Origin: Bradyrhizobium diazoefficiens
Lineage (GTDB): Bacteria; Pseudomonadota; Alphaproteobacteria; Rhizobiales; Xanthobacteraceae
DNA length: 64,000 nt
NCBI RefSeq assembly: GCF_018129965.1
Contig: NZ_JAFCKW010000010.1
Coordinates: forward strand, 1 to 64,000
Direction of reading: 5' to 3'
The translations under genes and the position numbers were made by a program. This document shows, piece after piece, positions 51,066-60,225 of this stretch. The notes under the pieces were generated by a model. That model ran no database searches. It worked only from the letters and a program-made list of their open reading frames with translations, and was not told the DNA's origin. How positions within the stretch are numbered: position 1 is the stretch's first letter; every line of letters begins with the position of its first letter.

Positions 51066-51839
51066 ATGTCGGTCCCCGCAACGCCGCTCAATCGCCTCCG
51101 CCAATTGTGGCGCGAAGGGCGCCCCGCCTTCGGCGCGATCGCGACCATTCCGAGCGTGCAGCTGGTCCAGATCATGGCGCGCTCGCTCGACTGGATCATC
51201 GTCGACCTCGAGCATGGGCCGATCGGGCTGACCGAAGCCCATGCGATGATCGCGGCTACGACGGGCACGCCGTGCACGCCCCTGGTCCGGATCGCCGCGA
51301 ACGAGCCGTGGCTTGCGAAAGCGCCGATGGACATCGGCGCCTTCGGCATCAACTTCCCGATGATCACTGATCGTGCCGAGGCCGAGAAGGCGGTGCGCAG
51401 CGTGCGCTATCCGCCGCGCGGCGACCGCCTGTGGGGTCCGTTCCACGCGCCGTTCCGCTGGGGCCAGTCGATGCCGGACTACATGGCCTCTGCCGACGAC
51501 GAAATGATCTGCATGATCACCATCGAGCATGTCGACGCAGTCAACCGCATCGACGAGATCATGGCCACGCCCGGGATCGACGTCGCCGTGATCGGCCCCG
51601 GCGATCTCGCGACGTCCATCAACAAGCGCGGACGGATGGACGATCCAGAATTGCTGGAGCTGGTCGCGCGAGCCGAAGCCGGCATCCTCAGAAGCGGCGT
51701 GCCGATCGGCGGCGTCGCCCGGACCGCGGAGCAGGCCAACGCCCTGGTCGATCGTGGCTATCGTGCCATCGCGCTCGGCTTCGACTGGTCGCTATTCCAG
51801 CGCGGCATCATGGCGGCGTTCGACGGGATCAAGCGCTGA
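51066..51839 (+). CDS. HpcH/HpaI-family class II aldolase
   Basis: A 257-residue TIM-barrel aldolase that cleaves or forms 4-hydroxy-2-oxo acids. Motifs: DLEHGPIGLTEAH with catalytic His, metal-binding Glu in ITIEHVDAV, and the Asp in VIGPGDLATS. The conserved Gln two residues before the Glu (QIE in HpaI) reads Thr here, suggesting altered substrate or metal handling. AGGTCAC precedes the ATG as ribosome-binding site. Confidence 0.87.
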   Translation: MSVPATPLNRLRQLWREGRPAFGAIATIPSVQLVQIMARSLDWIIVDLEHGPIGLTEAHAMIAATTGTPCTPLVRIAANEPWLAKAPMDIGAFGINFPMITDRAEAEKAVRSVRYPPRGDRLWGPFHAPFRWGQSMPDYMASADDEMICMITIEHVDAVNRIDEIMATPGIDVAVIGPGDLATSINKRGRMDDPELLELVARAEAGILRSGVPIGGVARTAEQANALVDRGYRAIALGFDWSLFQRGIMAAFDGIKR

Positions 51840-51910
51840 GCGGTCCGATTGCCATCTTGCCGGGACCGGCGGCGCTGTTAGGCTCGGCTGTCCCAGGGAG
51901 GAAACAATCA

Positions 51911-52294
51911 ATGCTCAAAAAGACTTTGCTCGCTCTTGCCTTCACCGGCCTCGCCGTCGCCGCCTTCGCCCAGCAGCCCGGCATCAAGCGCACCCCGCTC
52001 CAGAAGGTCGAGTTTCCAGAGGGCTACAACACCATCACCGCCATCGCGGAAGTCCCGGCAGGCGGCGCGGCTGGCCGCCATACCCATCCGGGCATCGAAA
52101 CCGGTTATGTGCTCGAAGGCGAACTCAATCTCCTGATTGACGGGCAACCGGAAAAAACCCTGAAACCCGGCGATTCCTACCAGATCCCGGCCGGGGTCGT
52201 GCATGACGCCAAGGCCCATGGCGATAAGGCTATGAAAGTGCTGGGCGTTTACGTCGTCGACAAGACCAAGCCGCTGGCCTCGCCGGCGCCTTGA
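51911..52294 (+). CDS. Secreted cupin-domain protein
   Basis: A 127-residue protein with a Sec signal peptide (LLALAFTGLAVAAFA-QQ) and one cupin domain. Metal-binding residues are seen in GRHTHPGIETGYVLEGE and the downstream PAGVVHDAKA His. GGAGG lies nine bases before the ATG. Periplasmic, with a role perhaps in binding or converting a small metabolite; no partner is obvious. Confidence 0.85.
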   Translation: MLKKTLLALAFTGLAVAAFAQQPGIKRTPLQKVEFPEGYNTITAIAEVPAGGAAGRHTHPGIETGYVLEGELNLLIDGQPEKTLKPGDSYQIPAGVVHDAKAHGDKAMKVLGVYVVDKTKPLASPAP

Positions 52295-52400
52295 CGGACT
52301 GAACCGACCGCCCTCATAGGGGTTGGTTCGTGCTAGAGCGCGCAGCGAGCAGCAGGCCTGCTCGCTGAACATGTTTTAATCCGGGGGAACCTGAACACCG

Positions 52401-53168
52401 ATGCGCGGGACACCCAAGACCATTTCGCTGCCGCGCCGCCTGATTTGCGACCTCATGCGGGCCTCGATGGACGTGCCGTTCGTCTCGTTGTCCCGTTCGC
52501 TGCATATTCGCCCCCTGCTGGAGGCCCGCGCCAGCGCAAGGGAGCCCGCCGGCTGGGCCGCGATGTTCGTCAAGGCCTTCGCCCTGGTCGCCAGGGACGA
52601 GCCGATCCTGCGCACCGTCTACGCCAAATGGCCCTGGCCGATGCTCTACGAGCTTCCCAAGAGCGTGGCGCTGGTCGCCATTGCCCGGGTCGAGGATGGC
52701 GAGGAATGCGTGCTGCCGCAGCGAATCGCCGCCCCCGAGGCCATGGCGCTGGCGGCGGTCGATGCCGAGATCCGGCGCGGCAAGACGGCGCCGATCGACG
52801 ACGTGCCGATGTTCCGCAAGATCATGCGGGCGACCCGCCTGCCGCTGCCGCTGCGGCGCCTTTCCTGGGCCGTGGGGCTGAATTTCGGCCGGCAGCGCGG
52901 CAACTGGTTCGGCAGCTTCGCGGTCAGCTCGGTGGCCGCCTATGGCGGTGGCGAGCTCCACCCGGTCACACCGGGTCCCTTCATCGTCAGCTATGGGGTG
53001 GTCGAGGACGACCAGACCATCCATGTCGTGATCCGCTGGGACCACCGGGTCACGGACGCTGCCCCCATCGCGCGGGTCCTGACCCGGCTGGAACAGGTCC
53101 TGAACACTGAAATCGCTGCCGAATTGCGGGCGGCCGGGTCGAAGCCCATCCGCGCGGTCGGGACCTGA
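52401..53168 (+). CDS. E2-like acyltransferase without lipoyl domain
   Basis: A 255-residue protein resembling the catalytic domain of 2-oxoacid dehydrogenase E2 enzymes (CAT-fold). The C-terminal IRWDHRVTDAAPIARVLTRLEQVL keeps the His and Asp of the DHRVxDG motif but has Ala in place of the Gly. No lipoyl or E1/E3-binding domain is present and no E1 or E3 gene is near. It may be a free CoA acyltransferase with an unknown acceptor. The ATG at 52401 lacks a strong ribosome-binding site. Confidence 0.65.
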   Translation: MRGTPKTISLPRRLICDLMRASMDVPFVSLSRSLHIRPLLEARASAREPAGWAAMFVKAFALVARDEPILRTVYAKWPWPMLYELPKSVALVAIARVEDGEECVLPQRIAAPEAMALAAVDAEIRRGKTAPIDDVPMFRKIMRATRLPLPLRRLSWAVGLNFGRQRGNWFGSFAVSSVAAYGGGELHPVTPGPFIVSYGVVEDDQTIHVVIRWDHRVTDAAPIARVLTRLEQVLNTEIAAELRAAGSKPIRAVGT

Positions 53169-53223
53169 TTTCGGGGCTATTGCATTGACATCGAACCCCA
53201 AACTCACCTAAAAGCCGCCTGCT

Positions 53224-53294
53224 CGCGGGCCGATTTCGGCCCGCGAAGCGTTTCGCGACCCGTGGTCCTGTCCCCCCGCTTTGGGGATCGGACC
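53224..53294 (+). promoter_or_regulatory. Structured 5' leader of rpsD
   Basis: Two stems lie in the 197-base gap before rpsD. The first is a 10-bp perfect stem, 53224-53233 with 53236-53245. The second is an interrupted hairpin, GGTCC at 53264-53268 plus TCCCC paired with GGGGA plus GGACC ending 53294. Neither is followed by a T-run. Ribosomal protein S4 represses its own mRNA in other bacteria, so this may be an S4-binding leader; that is inference. Confidence 0.45.
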
Positions 53295-53365
53295 TGTCAG
53301 TGCCGGGCTAGCCCCGTCACGCAGGAGGGCGCGTTTCCTCAAACCATGTACCTGAAGAGGACGCG

Positions 53366-53983
53366 ATGACTAAGCGCAGTGAGGCGAAGTACAAACTCGA
53401 TCGCCGTATGGGCCAGAACATCTGGGGCCGCCCGAAGAGCCCCGTGAACCGCCGCGAATACGGCCCCGGCCAGCACGGCCAGCGCCGCAAGGGCAAGCTC
53501 TCCGACTTCGGCGTGCAGCTGCGCGCCAAGCAGAAGCTGAAGGGCTACTACGCCAACATCAGCGAGCGCCAGTTCCACGGCATCTATGTCGAGGCGAGCC
53601 GCCTCAAGGGTGACACCGGCGAGAATCTGATCGGCCTGCTCGAGCGTCGTCTCGACGCGGTCGTCTACCGCGCCAAGTTCGTCTCGACGATCTTCGCAGC
53701 CCGCCAGTTCATCAACCACGGCCACATCAAGGTGAACGGCCGCAAGGTCAACATCTCGAGCTATCAGCTCAAGGTCGGCGACGTGATCGAGGTCAAGGAA
53801 TCCTCCAAGCAGCTCGCCCACGTCCTGGAGGCCAGCCAGCTTCCCGAGCGCGACACCCCCGACTATCTCGAAGTCGACCACGGCAAGATGACCGCGAAGT
53901 ACGTGCGCATCCCCGCCCTCTCCGACGTGCCGTTCCCGGTGCAGATGGAGCCCCATCTGGTCGTCGAATTCTATTCGCGCTAA
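53366..53983 (+). CDS. rpsD: 30S ribosomal protein S4
   Basis: A 205-residue S4 with N-terminal KRSEAKYKLDRRMGQNIWGRPKSP, the RRLDAVVYRAKFVSTIFAARQFINHGHIKVNGRKVNISS S4 RNA-binding domain and the C-terminal LVVEFYSR ending common to bacterial S4. It is a primary 16S-binding protein. Single gene, not in the alpha operon, as usual in alphaproteobacteria. GAAGAGGA precedes the ATG and a strong terminator follows. Confidence 0.97.
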   Translation: MTKRSEAKYKLDRRMGQNIWGRPKSPVNRREYGPGQHGQRRKGKLSDFGVQLRAKQKLKGYYANISERQFHGIYVEASRLKGDTGENLIGLLERRLDAVVYRAKFVSTIFAARQFINHGHIKVNGRKVNISSYQLKVGDVIEVKESSKQLAHVLEASQLPERDTPDYLEVDHGKMTAKYVRIPALSDVPFPVQMEPHLVVEFYSR

Positions 53984-53996
53984 ATCTGATGATCGA

Positions 53997-54024
53997 AAGG
54001 CCCCGGTTCGCCGGGGCCTTTTTT
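53997..54024 (+). terminator. Rho-independent terminator of rpsD
   Basis: A 10-bp stem AAGGCCCCGG/CCGGGGCCTT with a TTCG loop is followed by a run of T residues, 13 bases after the rpsD stop. The stem is nearly the same as that after livK. Confidence 0.92.
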
Positions 54025-54071
54025 CTTTGGGGCCACGTCAGTGGAATTGCCCCACCGACAGGAGGCCTCTG

Positions 54072-55139
54072 ATGCTCTACACCCCTCCCCCGATCGACCC
54101 CAAGGCGCCGCCGGTGCGCATCAATCTGCTGTCGGACACGCAGACCAGGCCGACGCCTGCGATGCGCGAGGCGATGGCGCGGGCCGAGGTCGGCGACGAG
54201 CAGGTTGGCGACGATCCGACCGTGAATGCGCTGTGCGAACGCGTGGCGGATCTGCTCGGCAAGGAAGCCGCGGTCTACATGCCGTCGGGCACGATGTGCA
54301 ACGTCACCGCGACGCTGGTGCATTGCCGCCCGGGCGACGAGATCCTGGCGCATGAGAGCGCCCACATCATCGCCCGCGAAGGCGGCGCGCATGCCGCGAT
54401 CGGCGGCTTTCAGGTGACCCAATTGAAGGGAGCCGACGGCCAGTTCACACCGGAGACGTTCCGCAAGGCGCTGCATCCGCGCACGCGCTACCAGCCGCCG
54501 CAGACCGTCGTCAGCGTCGAGCAGACCGCCAATATCGGCGGCGGCACGATCTGGAAGAAAGCGGCCCTCGACGAGATCGTCGCGATCGCCAAACAACATG
54601 GCCTCGTCACCCACATGGACGGCGCACGCCTGCTCAACGCAACGGTAGCGACCGGCATCTCTCCACGCGAGATGACGGCGGGGTGGGATTCGGCGTGGAT
54701 CGACTTCTCCAAGGGCCTCGGCGCACCGATCGGCGGCGTGCTCGCCGGCTCGCGCGCCTTTATCGACGCGGTCTGGCAATGGAAGCAGCGCCTCGGCGGC
54801 TCGATGCGGCAGGCCGGAATCTGCGCTGCCGCCTGCATCTACGCGCTCGACCACCACGTCGACCGCCTCGCTGACGACCACGACAATGCGCGTGCGCTCG
54901 CCCGCGGCTTGTCACAGATCGCGGGCATCGAGGTCCAGGAGCCCGAGACCAATCTGGTGTTCTTCAAGCCCGACGGCGCCGGCGTCACCGGCGAGAAGAT
55001 GGTTGCGGCGCTGCGCCAGCGCGGCGTCACGCTCGCGATGATGGACGGCCGCATCCGCGCCTGCACCCATCTCGACGTCAACGCCGCCCAGGTCGAGGAA
55101 ACGATCGGGCACGTCCGCGAGATCGTGCGCGGGGCGTAG
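54072..55139 (+). CDS. ltaE: Low-specificity threonine aldolase
   Basis: A 355-residue PLP enzyme that splits L-threonine or related beta-hydroxy amino acids to glycine and an aldehyde. The N-terminal INLLSDTQTRPTPAMREAM and VGDEQVGDDPTVNALCERVADLLGKEAAVYMPSGTMCN are family hallmarks; the PLP Lys is in IDFSKGLGAPIGG. GGAGG lies six bases before the ATG at 54072. It is transcribed away from rpsD after its terminator. Confidence 0.92.
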   Translation: MLYTPPPIDPKAPPVRINLLSDTQTRPTPAMREAMARAEVGDEQVGDDPTVNALCERVADLLGKEAAVYMPSGTMCNVTATLVHCRPGDEILAHESAHIIAREGGAHAAIGGFQVTQLKGADGQFTPETFRKALHPRTRYQPPQTVVSVEQTANIGGGTIWKKAALDEIVAIAKQHGLVTHMDGARLLNATVATGISPREMTAGWDSAWIDFSKGLGAPIGGVLAGSRAFIDAVWQWKQRLGGSMRQAGICAAACIYALDHHVDRLADDHDNARALARGLSQIAGIEVQEPETNLVFFKPDGAGVTGEKMVAALRQRGVTLAMMDGRIRACTHLDVNAAQVEETIGHVREIVRGA

Positions 55140-55155
55140 GCCGAACAACGGGCGG

Positions 55156-56421
55156 CTACCGCCCCATCGCCTGATAGATCAGCGTCTTCAGCGCCAGTTG
55201 AATCCGGCCGCGCTGCGACGGGGTCTGCACCATGAAGATCCCGAACAGATCGTCTTCGGGATCGATGAAGAAGAACGTGCCGCCGACGCCGTCCCAGCGA
55301 TACTCGCCGAGCGGCCACGACGTGCCCGGCGGCACCGAGGTGCGCACGGCGAAGCCGAGGCCGAATCCGGAGCTGTCACCCGGATAATAGTTCTGGTCGC
55401 GTGCGACCTTCGTTTCGGGGCCGATATGGTCGGACGCCATCAGCGCGATGGTCTCGGGCTTGAGATAGCGCCGGCCCTCATAGGTGCCGCCGTTCAGCAG
55501 CATCTGTGCGAAGCGGGCATAGTCGCCGACCGTGCCGACCATGCCGCCGCCGCCCGATTCCCATGTCACCGGACGCCTGATGTCGCGAACCTCCGTCGTC
55601 GGATTGATGTTGCGATCTCCAGGCATCGGCTCGGCCACGCGGGGGAATTTGGCGGGGTCGGCCACGAAGAATGCCGTCTCGGTCATGCCGAGCGGATCGA
55701 GCAACCGCTCCTTCTCGAATTGCAGCAGCGATTTTCCCGAGATCACTTCGACGATGCGGCCGAGCACATCGGTGCCGTGGCCGTAATCCCACCTCGTGCC
55801 CGGTTGTTCGGCGAGCGGCAACGCGGTGATCTTGGCGACGAACTCGGCGTTGGTCGAATTTCCGTTGTTGAAGAGACCTGCGTCGGCATAAAGCTTGTTC
55901 AGCAGCGCACCGCCATAATAACCGTACGGCAGGCCTGCGGTGTGGCGCATCAAGTCCTTGATCGTGACCGGACGCTCGAGCGGTTCGAGCGCCAGCGATA
56001 TCTGGCCGTCCTCGGCCTTCTTCTCGACTCCGACCTTCATGCCGGCGAAAGCGGGAATGTACTTCGAGACGGGATCGTCGAGCGAGAGCTTGCCTTCCTC
56101 GACCAGCATCATCGCAATGACCGAGGTGACCGGCTTCGACATCGAATAGAGGCGGAAGATCGTGTCCGCGCTCATCGAAATTTCGGTGGCGACGTCACGG
56201 ACACCGAAATTCTCGTAATAGACCGGCTTGCCGTGCTGCTGGAGCAGCATGATCGCGCCCGGAATCTTGCCAGTGGCGATCTCGTTGCGGATGTAGTCGG
56301 AGACTTTTGCCAGGCCCTCGGCAGAGAGGGTGCGGGCGCGCCCTCCCTCGGAGCCCGCCTGTGCCCCGGAACCTCCGAACAGGAAGACGAGCGCCGCGAG
56401 CAGCGTCAGGCCCGCGCGCAT
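55156..56421 (-). CDS. Secreted beta-lactamase-family serine hydrolase (tandem copy 2)
   Basis: A 421-residue class C beta-lactamase/esterase-like protein with a signal peptide (LLAALVFLFGGSGAQA). The nucleophile motif is SMSK in FRLYSMSKPVTS, with the tyrosine region near YGYYGGALL and RWDYGHGTDVLG, and HxG-type residues towards the C-terminus. GGAG is seven bases before the ATG at 56421; the upstream homologue ends one base before. These proteins are often esterases or D-peptidases, not drug resistance genes. Confidence 0.85.
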   Translation of the reverse strand: MRAGLTLLAALVFLFGGSGAQAGSEGGRARTLSAEGLAKVSDYIRNEIATGKIPGAIMLLQQHGKPVYYENFGVRDVATEISMSADTIFRLYSMSKPVTSVIAMMLVEEGKLSLDDPVSKYIPAFAGMKVGVEKKAEDGQISLALEPLERPVTIKDLMRHTAGLPYGYYGGALLNKLYADAGLFNNGNSTNAEFVAKITALPLAEQPGTRWDYGHGTDVLGRIVEVISGKSLLQFEKERLLDPLGMTETAFFVADPAKFPRVAEPMPGDRNINPTTEVRDIRRPVTWESGGGGMVGTVGDYARFAQMLLNGGTYEGRRYLKPETIALMASDHIGPETKVARDQNYYPGDSSGFGLGFAVRTSVPPGTSWPLGEYRWDGVGGTFFFIDPEDDLFGIFMVQTPSQRGRIQLALKTLIYQAMGR

Positions 56422-56422
56422 G

Positions 56423-57709
56423 TCAATTCTCCATGGCTTCATAGACCAGTTGCTTCAAGGTCCGCTGCACGCGCTGGCGCTCGGTGGGCGTCTGTTCCAG
56501 CAGTACGAAGAACATGTCCTGCTTGGGATCGATCACGAAATAGCAGCCGGAGGCGCCGTCCCACTTCAATTCACCGAGATCGCCGGGCGGCGGCGGTTTT
56601 GCGTTGCCGGGATCGGTGCGGACGGCGAGCCCGAGGCCGAAGCCGAAACCGTCGCCGGGGAAGTAGAAATAATCGCGATCGACGCCGGAGCCGGGACCGA
56701 TCTGATCGGTCGTCATCAGCTTGAACGTCTCGGGCTTGAGGATCGTCTTGCCGTCGAGGCTGCCGCCGTTGAGCAGCATCTGCGCAAAGCGCTCGTAATC
56801 GGCCATGGTCGTGACCATGCCGCCGCTGGCGAACTGGATCTTCTTGACCACGGTCGGATCGTTGGTCCGGCCGACCCTGAAATCACTGTCGTTCGGCACC
56901 GGCTGCGCCAGCATCTTCTGCTTCTCCGGGTCGGTGACGAAGAAGCCGGTGTCGACCATGCCGAGCGGATCGAGCAGCTTATCGCGCATGATATCGATCA
57001 GCGGCTTTCCGGTCGCGACTTCCATCACGCGCGCGAGGATGTCGGTGGAATGGCCGTATTGCCAGAGCGCGCCGGGCTGGTTGTGCAGCGGCAGTTTGGC
57101 GATCCGCTCGGCGAACTCGGCGAGATCGAAATCGCCGGCATAGATGTCGGCGTCGCGATAGGCCTTGCGCACCAGACTGTCGCCGTAGAAACCATACGTG
57201 ACGCCGGACGTGTGGCGCATCAGATCGAGCACCGTGATCGGCCGATTGGCCGGCACGAGTTCGAGCGACTTGGTGCCGTCCTCGGCCTTCTTCTCGACGC
57301 CCACCTTCACGTTGGCGAAGGACGGAATGTATTTCGAGACGGGATCGTCGAGCTTGATCGTGCCGTCCTCGATCAACTTGACTGCGGCGACGGAGGTGAG
57401 CGCCTTGCTCATCGAGAACAGGCGGAAGATCGTCTTGTCCGTGATCGGCGCCTTGCTCGCCACGTCCTGCACGCCGAACGCTTCGTGGTAGACCGGCTTG
57501 CCGTGCTGCTTGATCAATACTGTTGCGCCGGCGATCTTGCCGGTCGCGACCTCGTTCTTGAAGAACTCGGTGACCTTGGCGAGCTTGTCCTGGTTGAAAT
57601 GCGCGCCGGCTGGAATGTCATAAGTGCCCTCGGCGCGCGCCAACGAGACCGTGCCAAGCGATAGCAATGCGCCGCAGACCAGCGAACGAAGTCCAAAATT
57701 GAAAATCAT
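56423..57709 (-). CDS. Secreted beta-lactamase-family serine hydrolase (tandem copy 1)
   Basis: A 428-residue homologue of the following gene with signal peptide (LVCGALLSLGTVSLARA). The SMSK nucleophile motif is in FRLFSMSKALTS and the paired motifs YGFYGDSL and WQYGHSTDILARV align with the second copy. The mature proteins are clearly related along their whole length, pointing to a tandem duplication. The ATG at 57709 follows GGGGAGGGG; the frame is open for another 74 codons but without support. Confidence 0.86.
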   Translation of the reverse strand: MIFNFGLRSLVCGALLSLGTVSLARAEGTYDIPAGAHFNQDKLAKVTEFFKNEVATGKIAGATVLIKQHGKPVYHEAFGVQDVASKAPITDKTIFRLFSMSKALTSVAAVKLIEDGTIKLDDPVSKYIPSFANVKVGVEKKAEDGTKSLELVPANRPITVLDLMRHTSGVTYGFYGDSLVRKAYRDADIYAGDFDLAEFAERIAKLPLHNQPGALWQYGHSTDILARVMEVATGKPLIDIMRDKLLDPLGMVDTGFFVTDPEKQKMLAQPVPNDSDFRVGRTNDPTVVKKIQFASGGMVTTMADYERFAQMLLNGGSLDGKTILKPETFKLMTTDQIGPGSGVDRDYFYFPGDGFGFGLGLAVRTDPGNAKPPPPGDLGELKWDGASGCYFVIDPKQDMFFVLLEQTPTERQRVQRTLKQLVYEAMEN

Positions 57710-57752
57710 ATCCCCTCCCCGGAACATCGGCCGGAGTGTACCGACCGCGTCA

Positions 57753-58304
57753 TCAGGCACAAGGGCCGCTGTGCCGCGCCAGCGCCTCGGCATGGAGCCT
57801 GGCGCCGGGCTCGGCAAAACAGCAGAACACCACGCGGGCAACGGATGGCGCGGCGGGGAGCCCTTCGATCGTCGTGCGAACGGCGATGTCGGCGGCCCGG
57901 TCGGCAGGGAAGCGGAAAATGCCGGTCGCAATCGCCGGGAATGCCACCGACGTCAGTTGGTGCCTGGCGCACAGCTCGAGCGAGCGGCGATAGCAGGAGG
58001 CCAGCAGACCGTCCTCGCCCAGCGTGCCGCCGTTCCAGACCGGCCCGACGGCATGGATCACATGCGCGGACTTGAGCCGATAGCCCTTGGTGATCTTGGC
58101 GTCGCCCGTCTCGCAGCCGCGGAGCATACGGCATTCGGCGACCAGATCGGGCCCCGCGGCCCGATGGATCGCGCCGTCCACGCCGCCCCCGCCAAGGAGC
58201 GAATTGTTGGCCGCGTTGACGATGGCGTCAACGCTCAGGGTGGTGATGTCGGCAACGATGATCTCGAGCTGCGCACCGCCGATCCGGCGCGACAGCGTGG
58301 TCAA
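57753..58304 (-). CDS. Macrodomain protein, ADP-ribose/O-acetyl-ADP-ribose hydrolase
   Basis: A 183-residue macrodomain of the YmdB/MacroD type. The signature IVNAANNSLLGGGGVDGAIHRAAG and the catalytic-region NGGTLGEDG and AFPAIATGIFRFP are present, so it should remove acetyl-ADP-ribose or ADP-ribose from proteins. The apparent TTG start lies three bases after the glutaredoxin stop, so translation is probably coupled. No good ribosome-binding site was seen. Confidence 0.87.
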   Translation of the reverse strand: MTTLSRRIGGAQLEIIVADITTLSVDAIVNAANNSLLGGGGVDGAIHRAAGPDLVAECRMLRGCETGDAKITKGYRLKSAHVIHAVGPVWNGGTLGEDGLLASCYRRSLELCARHQLTSVAFPAIATGIFRFPADRAADIAVRTTIEGLPAAPSVARVVFCCFAEPGARLHAEALARHSGPCA

Positions 58305-58307
58305 GCG

Positions 58308-58634
<327 letters not shown>

Positions 58635-58925
58635 ATCCATGTCCTTCTGGGGCGGAGCCCTCGATAACCACTCCGGGCCGGCTCAGCCGATTTAACCCGA
58701 TACCTGCCCATATATGTAGCCCAAACCGTTGTGCATCCAAAGTAAAATGGCGGCGAACGGCCCCTCGGCAGCGGGCCCTGGGACATCGGCTCCCATGACA
58801 TGATGACACGAATATCATCATCGGGAAGGACTTTCATACCGTAACGGAGCCCCTATCTAGGACGAACCTCGCTTGTGGAACCGGGCAACGTAAACAACGT
58901 TCTCTTGGTCTGTCTGGAGAAAAAC

Positions 58926-60173
58926 GTGACGAAACAAGCCTTGGCTACGGCCGCCCCCCCGATTTCGTCACCCTCGTCCGCCCCTGGCAGCCTCGCCCAG
59001 CGGCTGGAAGAGGCTTTTCTCAGCGTCCGCAACGAGACCGAGCGCCGCGCCGCCCCCCTGTCGCCCGAGGATCAGCAGATCCAGTCCATGCCGGATGCAA
59101 GTCCGGCGAAATGGCACCGCGCCCACACCACCTGGTTCTGGGAGCAATTCCTGCTCGGCGAGCACTGTCCGGGCTACCAGCCCTTCCACCCCGATTTCGC
59201 ATTCCTGTTCAATTCCTATTACGTCAGCGCCGGCCCGCGCCACGCACGGGGCCAACGCGGCGACATCACCCGGCCGGGCGCCGCCGAGGTCGGCGCCTAT
59301 CGCAACCATGTCGACGCGGCCGTCGTCAAATTCTTCCGCGAGGCCGGCGAGACCAGGCTTTGCGAGATCGCACCGCTGGTCGAGGTCGGGCTGAACCACG
59401 AGCAGCAGCATCAGGAATTGATGTTCACCGACATCCTGCACGCGTTCGCGCAGAATCCGGTCGCGCCGGCCTACGACCCCGAATGGCGCTTTCCGGCCGC
59501 GACACGCACGGGCGACGACTGGCTGTCCCTGAACGAAGGCATCCACACCGTCGGGCATGTCGACGACAGCTTTCATTTCGACAATGAGAAGCCGGCGCAC
59601 CGCGCCCTCGTCGGCCCGGTCAAGCTCGCCCGCAATCTCGTCACCAATGCCGAATGGCTCGCCTTCATGCGCGACGGCGGCTACCGGACCGCCACGCTCT
59701 GGCTGATGGACGGCTTTGCTGCCGCCCGCAAGGAAGACTGGCAGGCCCCCGGCCACTGGCGCGAGGCCGACGGTCAATGGCAGGTGATGACACTGGCCGG
59801 CCTCAAGCCGATCGATCCGGACGCCGCGGTCTGCCATATCAGCTTCTACGAGGCTGATGCATATGCGCGGTGGGCCGGAAAGCACCTGCCCACCGAGATG
59901 GAATGGGAGGTCGCGGCGCGCACCAAGCAGCTCAACGACGCCTTCGGCATCGTCTGGCAGTGGACGCGGTCGTCGTACTCCCCCTACCCCGGCTATCGCG
60001 CGGTCGAGGGGGCGCTCGGCGAATACAACGGCAAGTTCATGGTCAACCAGCTCGTGCTGCGCGGCTCCTCGCTTGCAACCCCCGAGGGCCACAGCCGTAT
60101 CTCTTATCGCAACTTCTTTTATCCGCACCACCGCTGGCAGTTCACGGGGCTGCGGCTCGCCGATTACGCATAA
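58926..60173 (+). CDS. egtB: Ergothioneine sulfoxide synthase-like EgtB
   Basis: A 415-residue mononuclear iron enzyme that joins a thiol to hercynine with oxygen in ergothioneine synthesis. An N-terminal DinB-like domain holds the iron-binding HEQQHQE motif (GLNHEQQHQEL) and a His in WHRAHTTWFWEQF, and the C-terminal half is an FGE-sulfatase fold (LPTEMEWEVAAR, SSYSPYPGY). GTG start at 58926 with GGAG eight bases before. Transcribed with egtD 52 bases downstream. Confidence 0.9.
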   Translation: MTKQALATAAPPISSPSSAPGSLAQRLEEAFLSVRNETERRAAPLSPEDQQIQSMPDASPAKWHRAHTTWFWEQFLLGEHCPGYQPFHPDFAFLFNSYYVSAGPRHARGQRGDITRPGAAEVGAYRNHVDAAVVKFFREAGETRLCEIAPLVEVGLNHEQQHQELMFTDILHAFAQNPVAPAYDPEWRFPAATRTGDDWLSLNEGIHTVGHVDDSFHFDNEKPAHRALVGPVKLARNLVTNAEWLAFMRDGGYRTATLWLMDGFAAARKEDWQAPGHWREADGQWQVMTLAGLKPIDPDAAVCHISFYEADAYARWAGKHLPTEMEWEVAARTKQLNDAFGIVWQWTRSSYSPYPGYRAVEGALGEYNGKFMVNQLVLRGSSLATPEGHSRISYRNFFYPHHRWQFTGLRLADYA

Positions 60174-60225
60174 AATTCACATCCGACGACAAAGGCGCGC
60201 CGGACAGCGCGTTCAGGAGAGTATC

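Noticed and set aside
55156..57709. Antibiotic-resistance beta-lactamases
   Set aside because: The family includes mostly esterases and peptidases; the motifs are of the general serine hydrolase type and nothing indicates a resistance role.
58800..58821. ATGATG-N10-CATCAT inverted repeat upstream of egtB
   Set aside because: The arms are only 6 bp, the sequence is simple and no regulator is adjacent; this can occur by chance.
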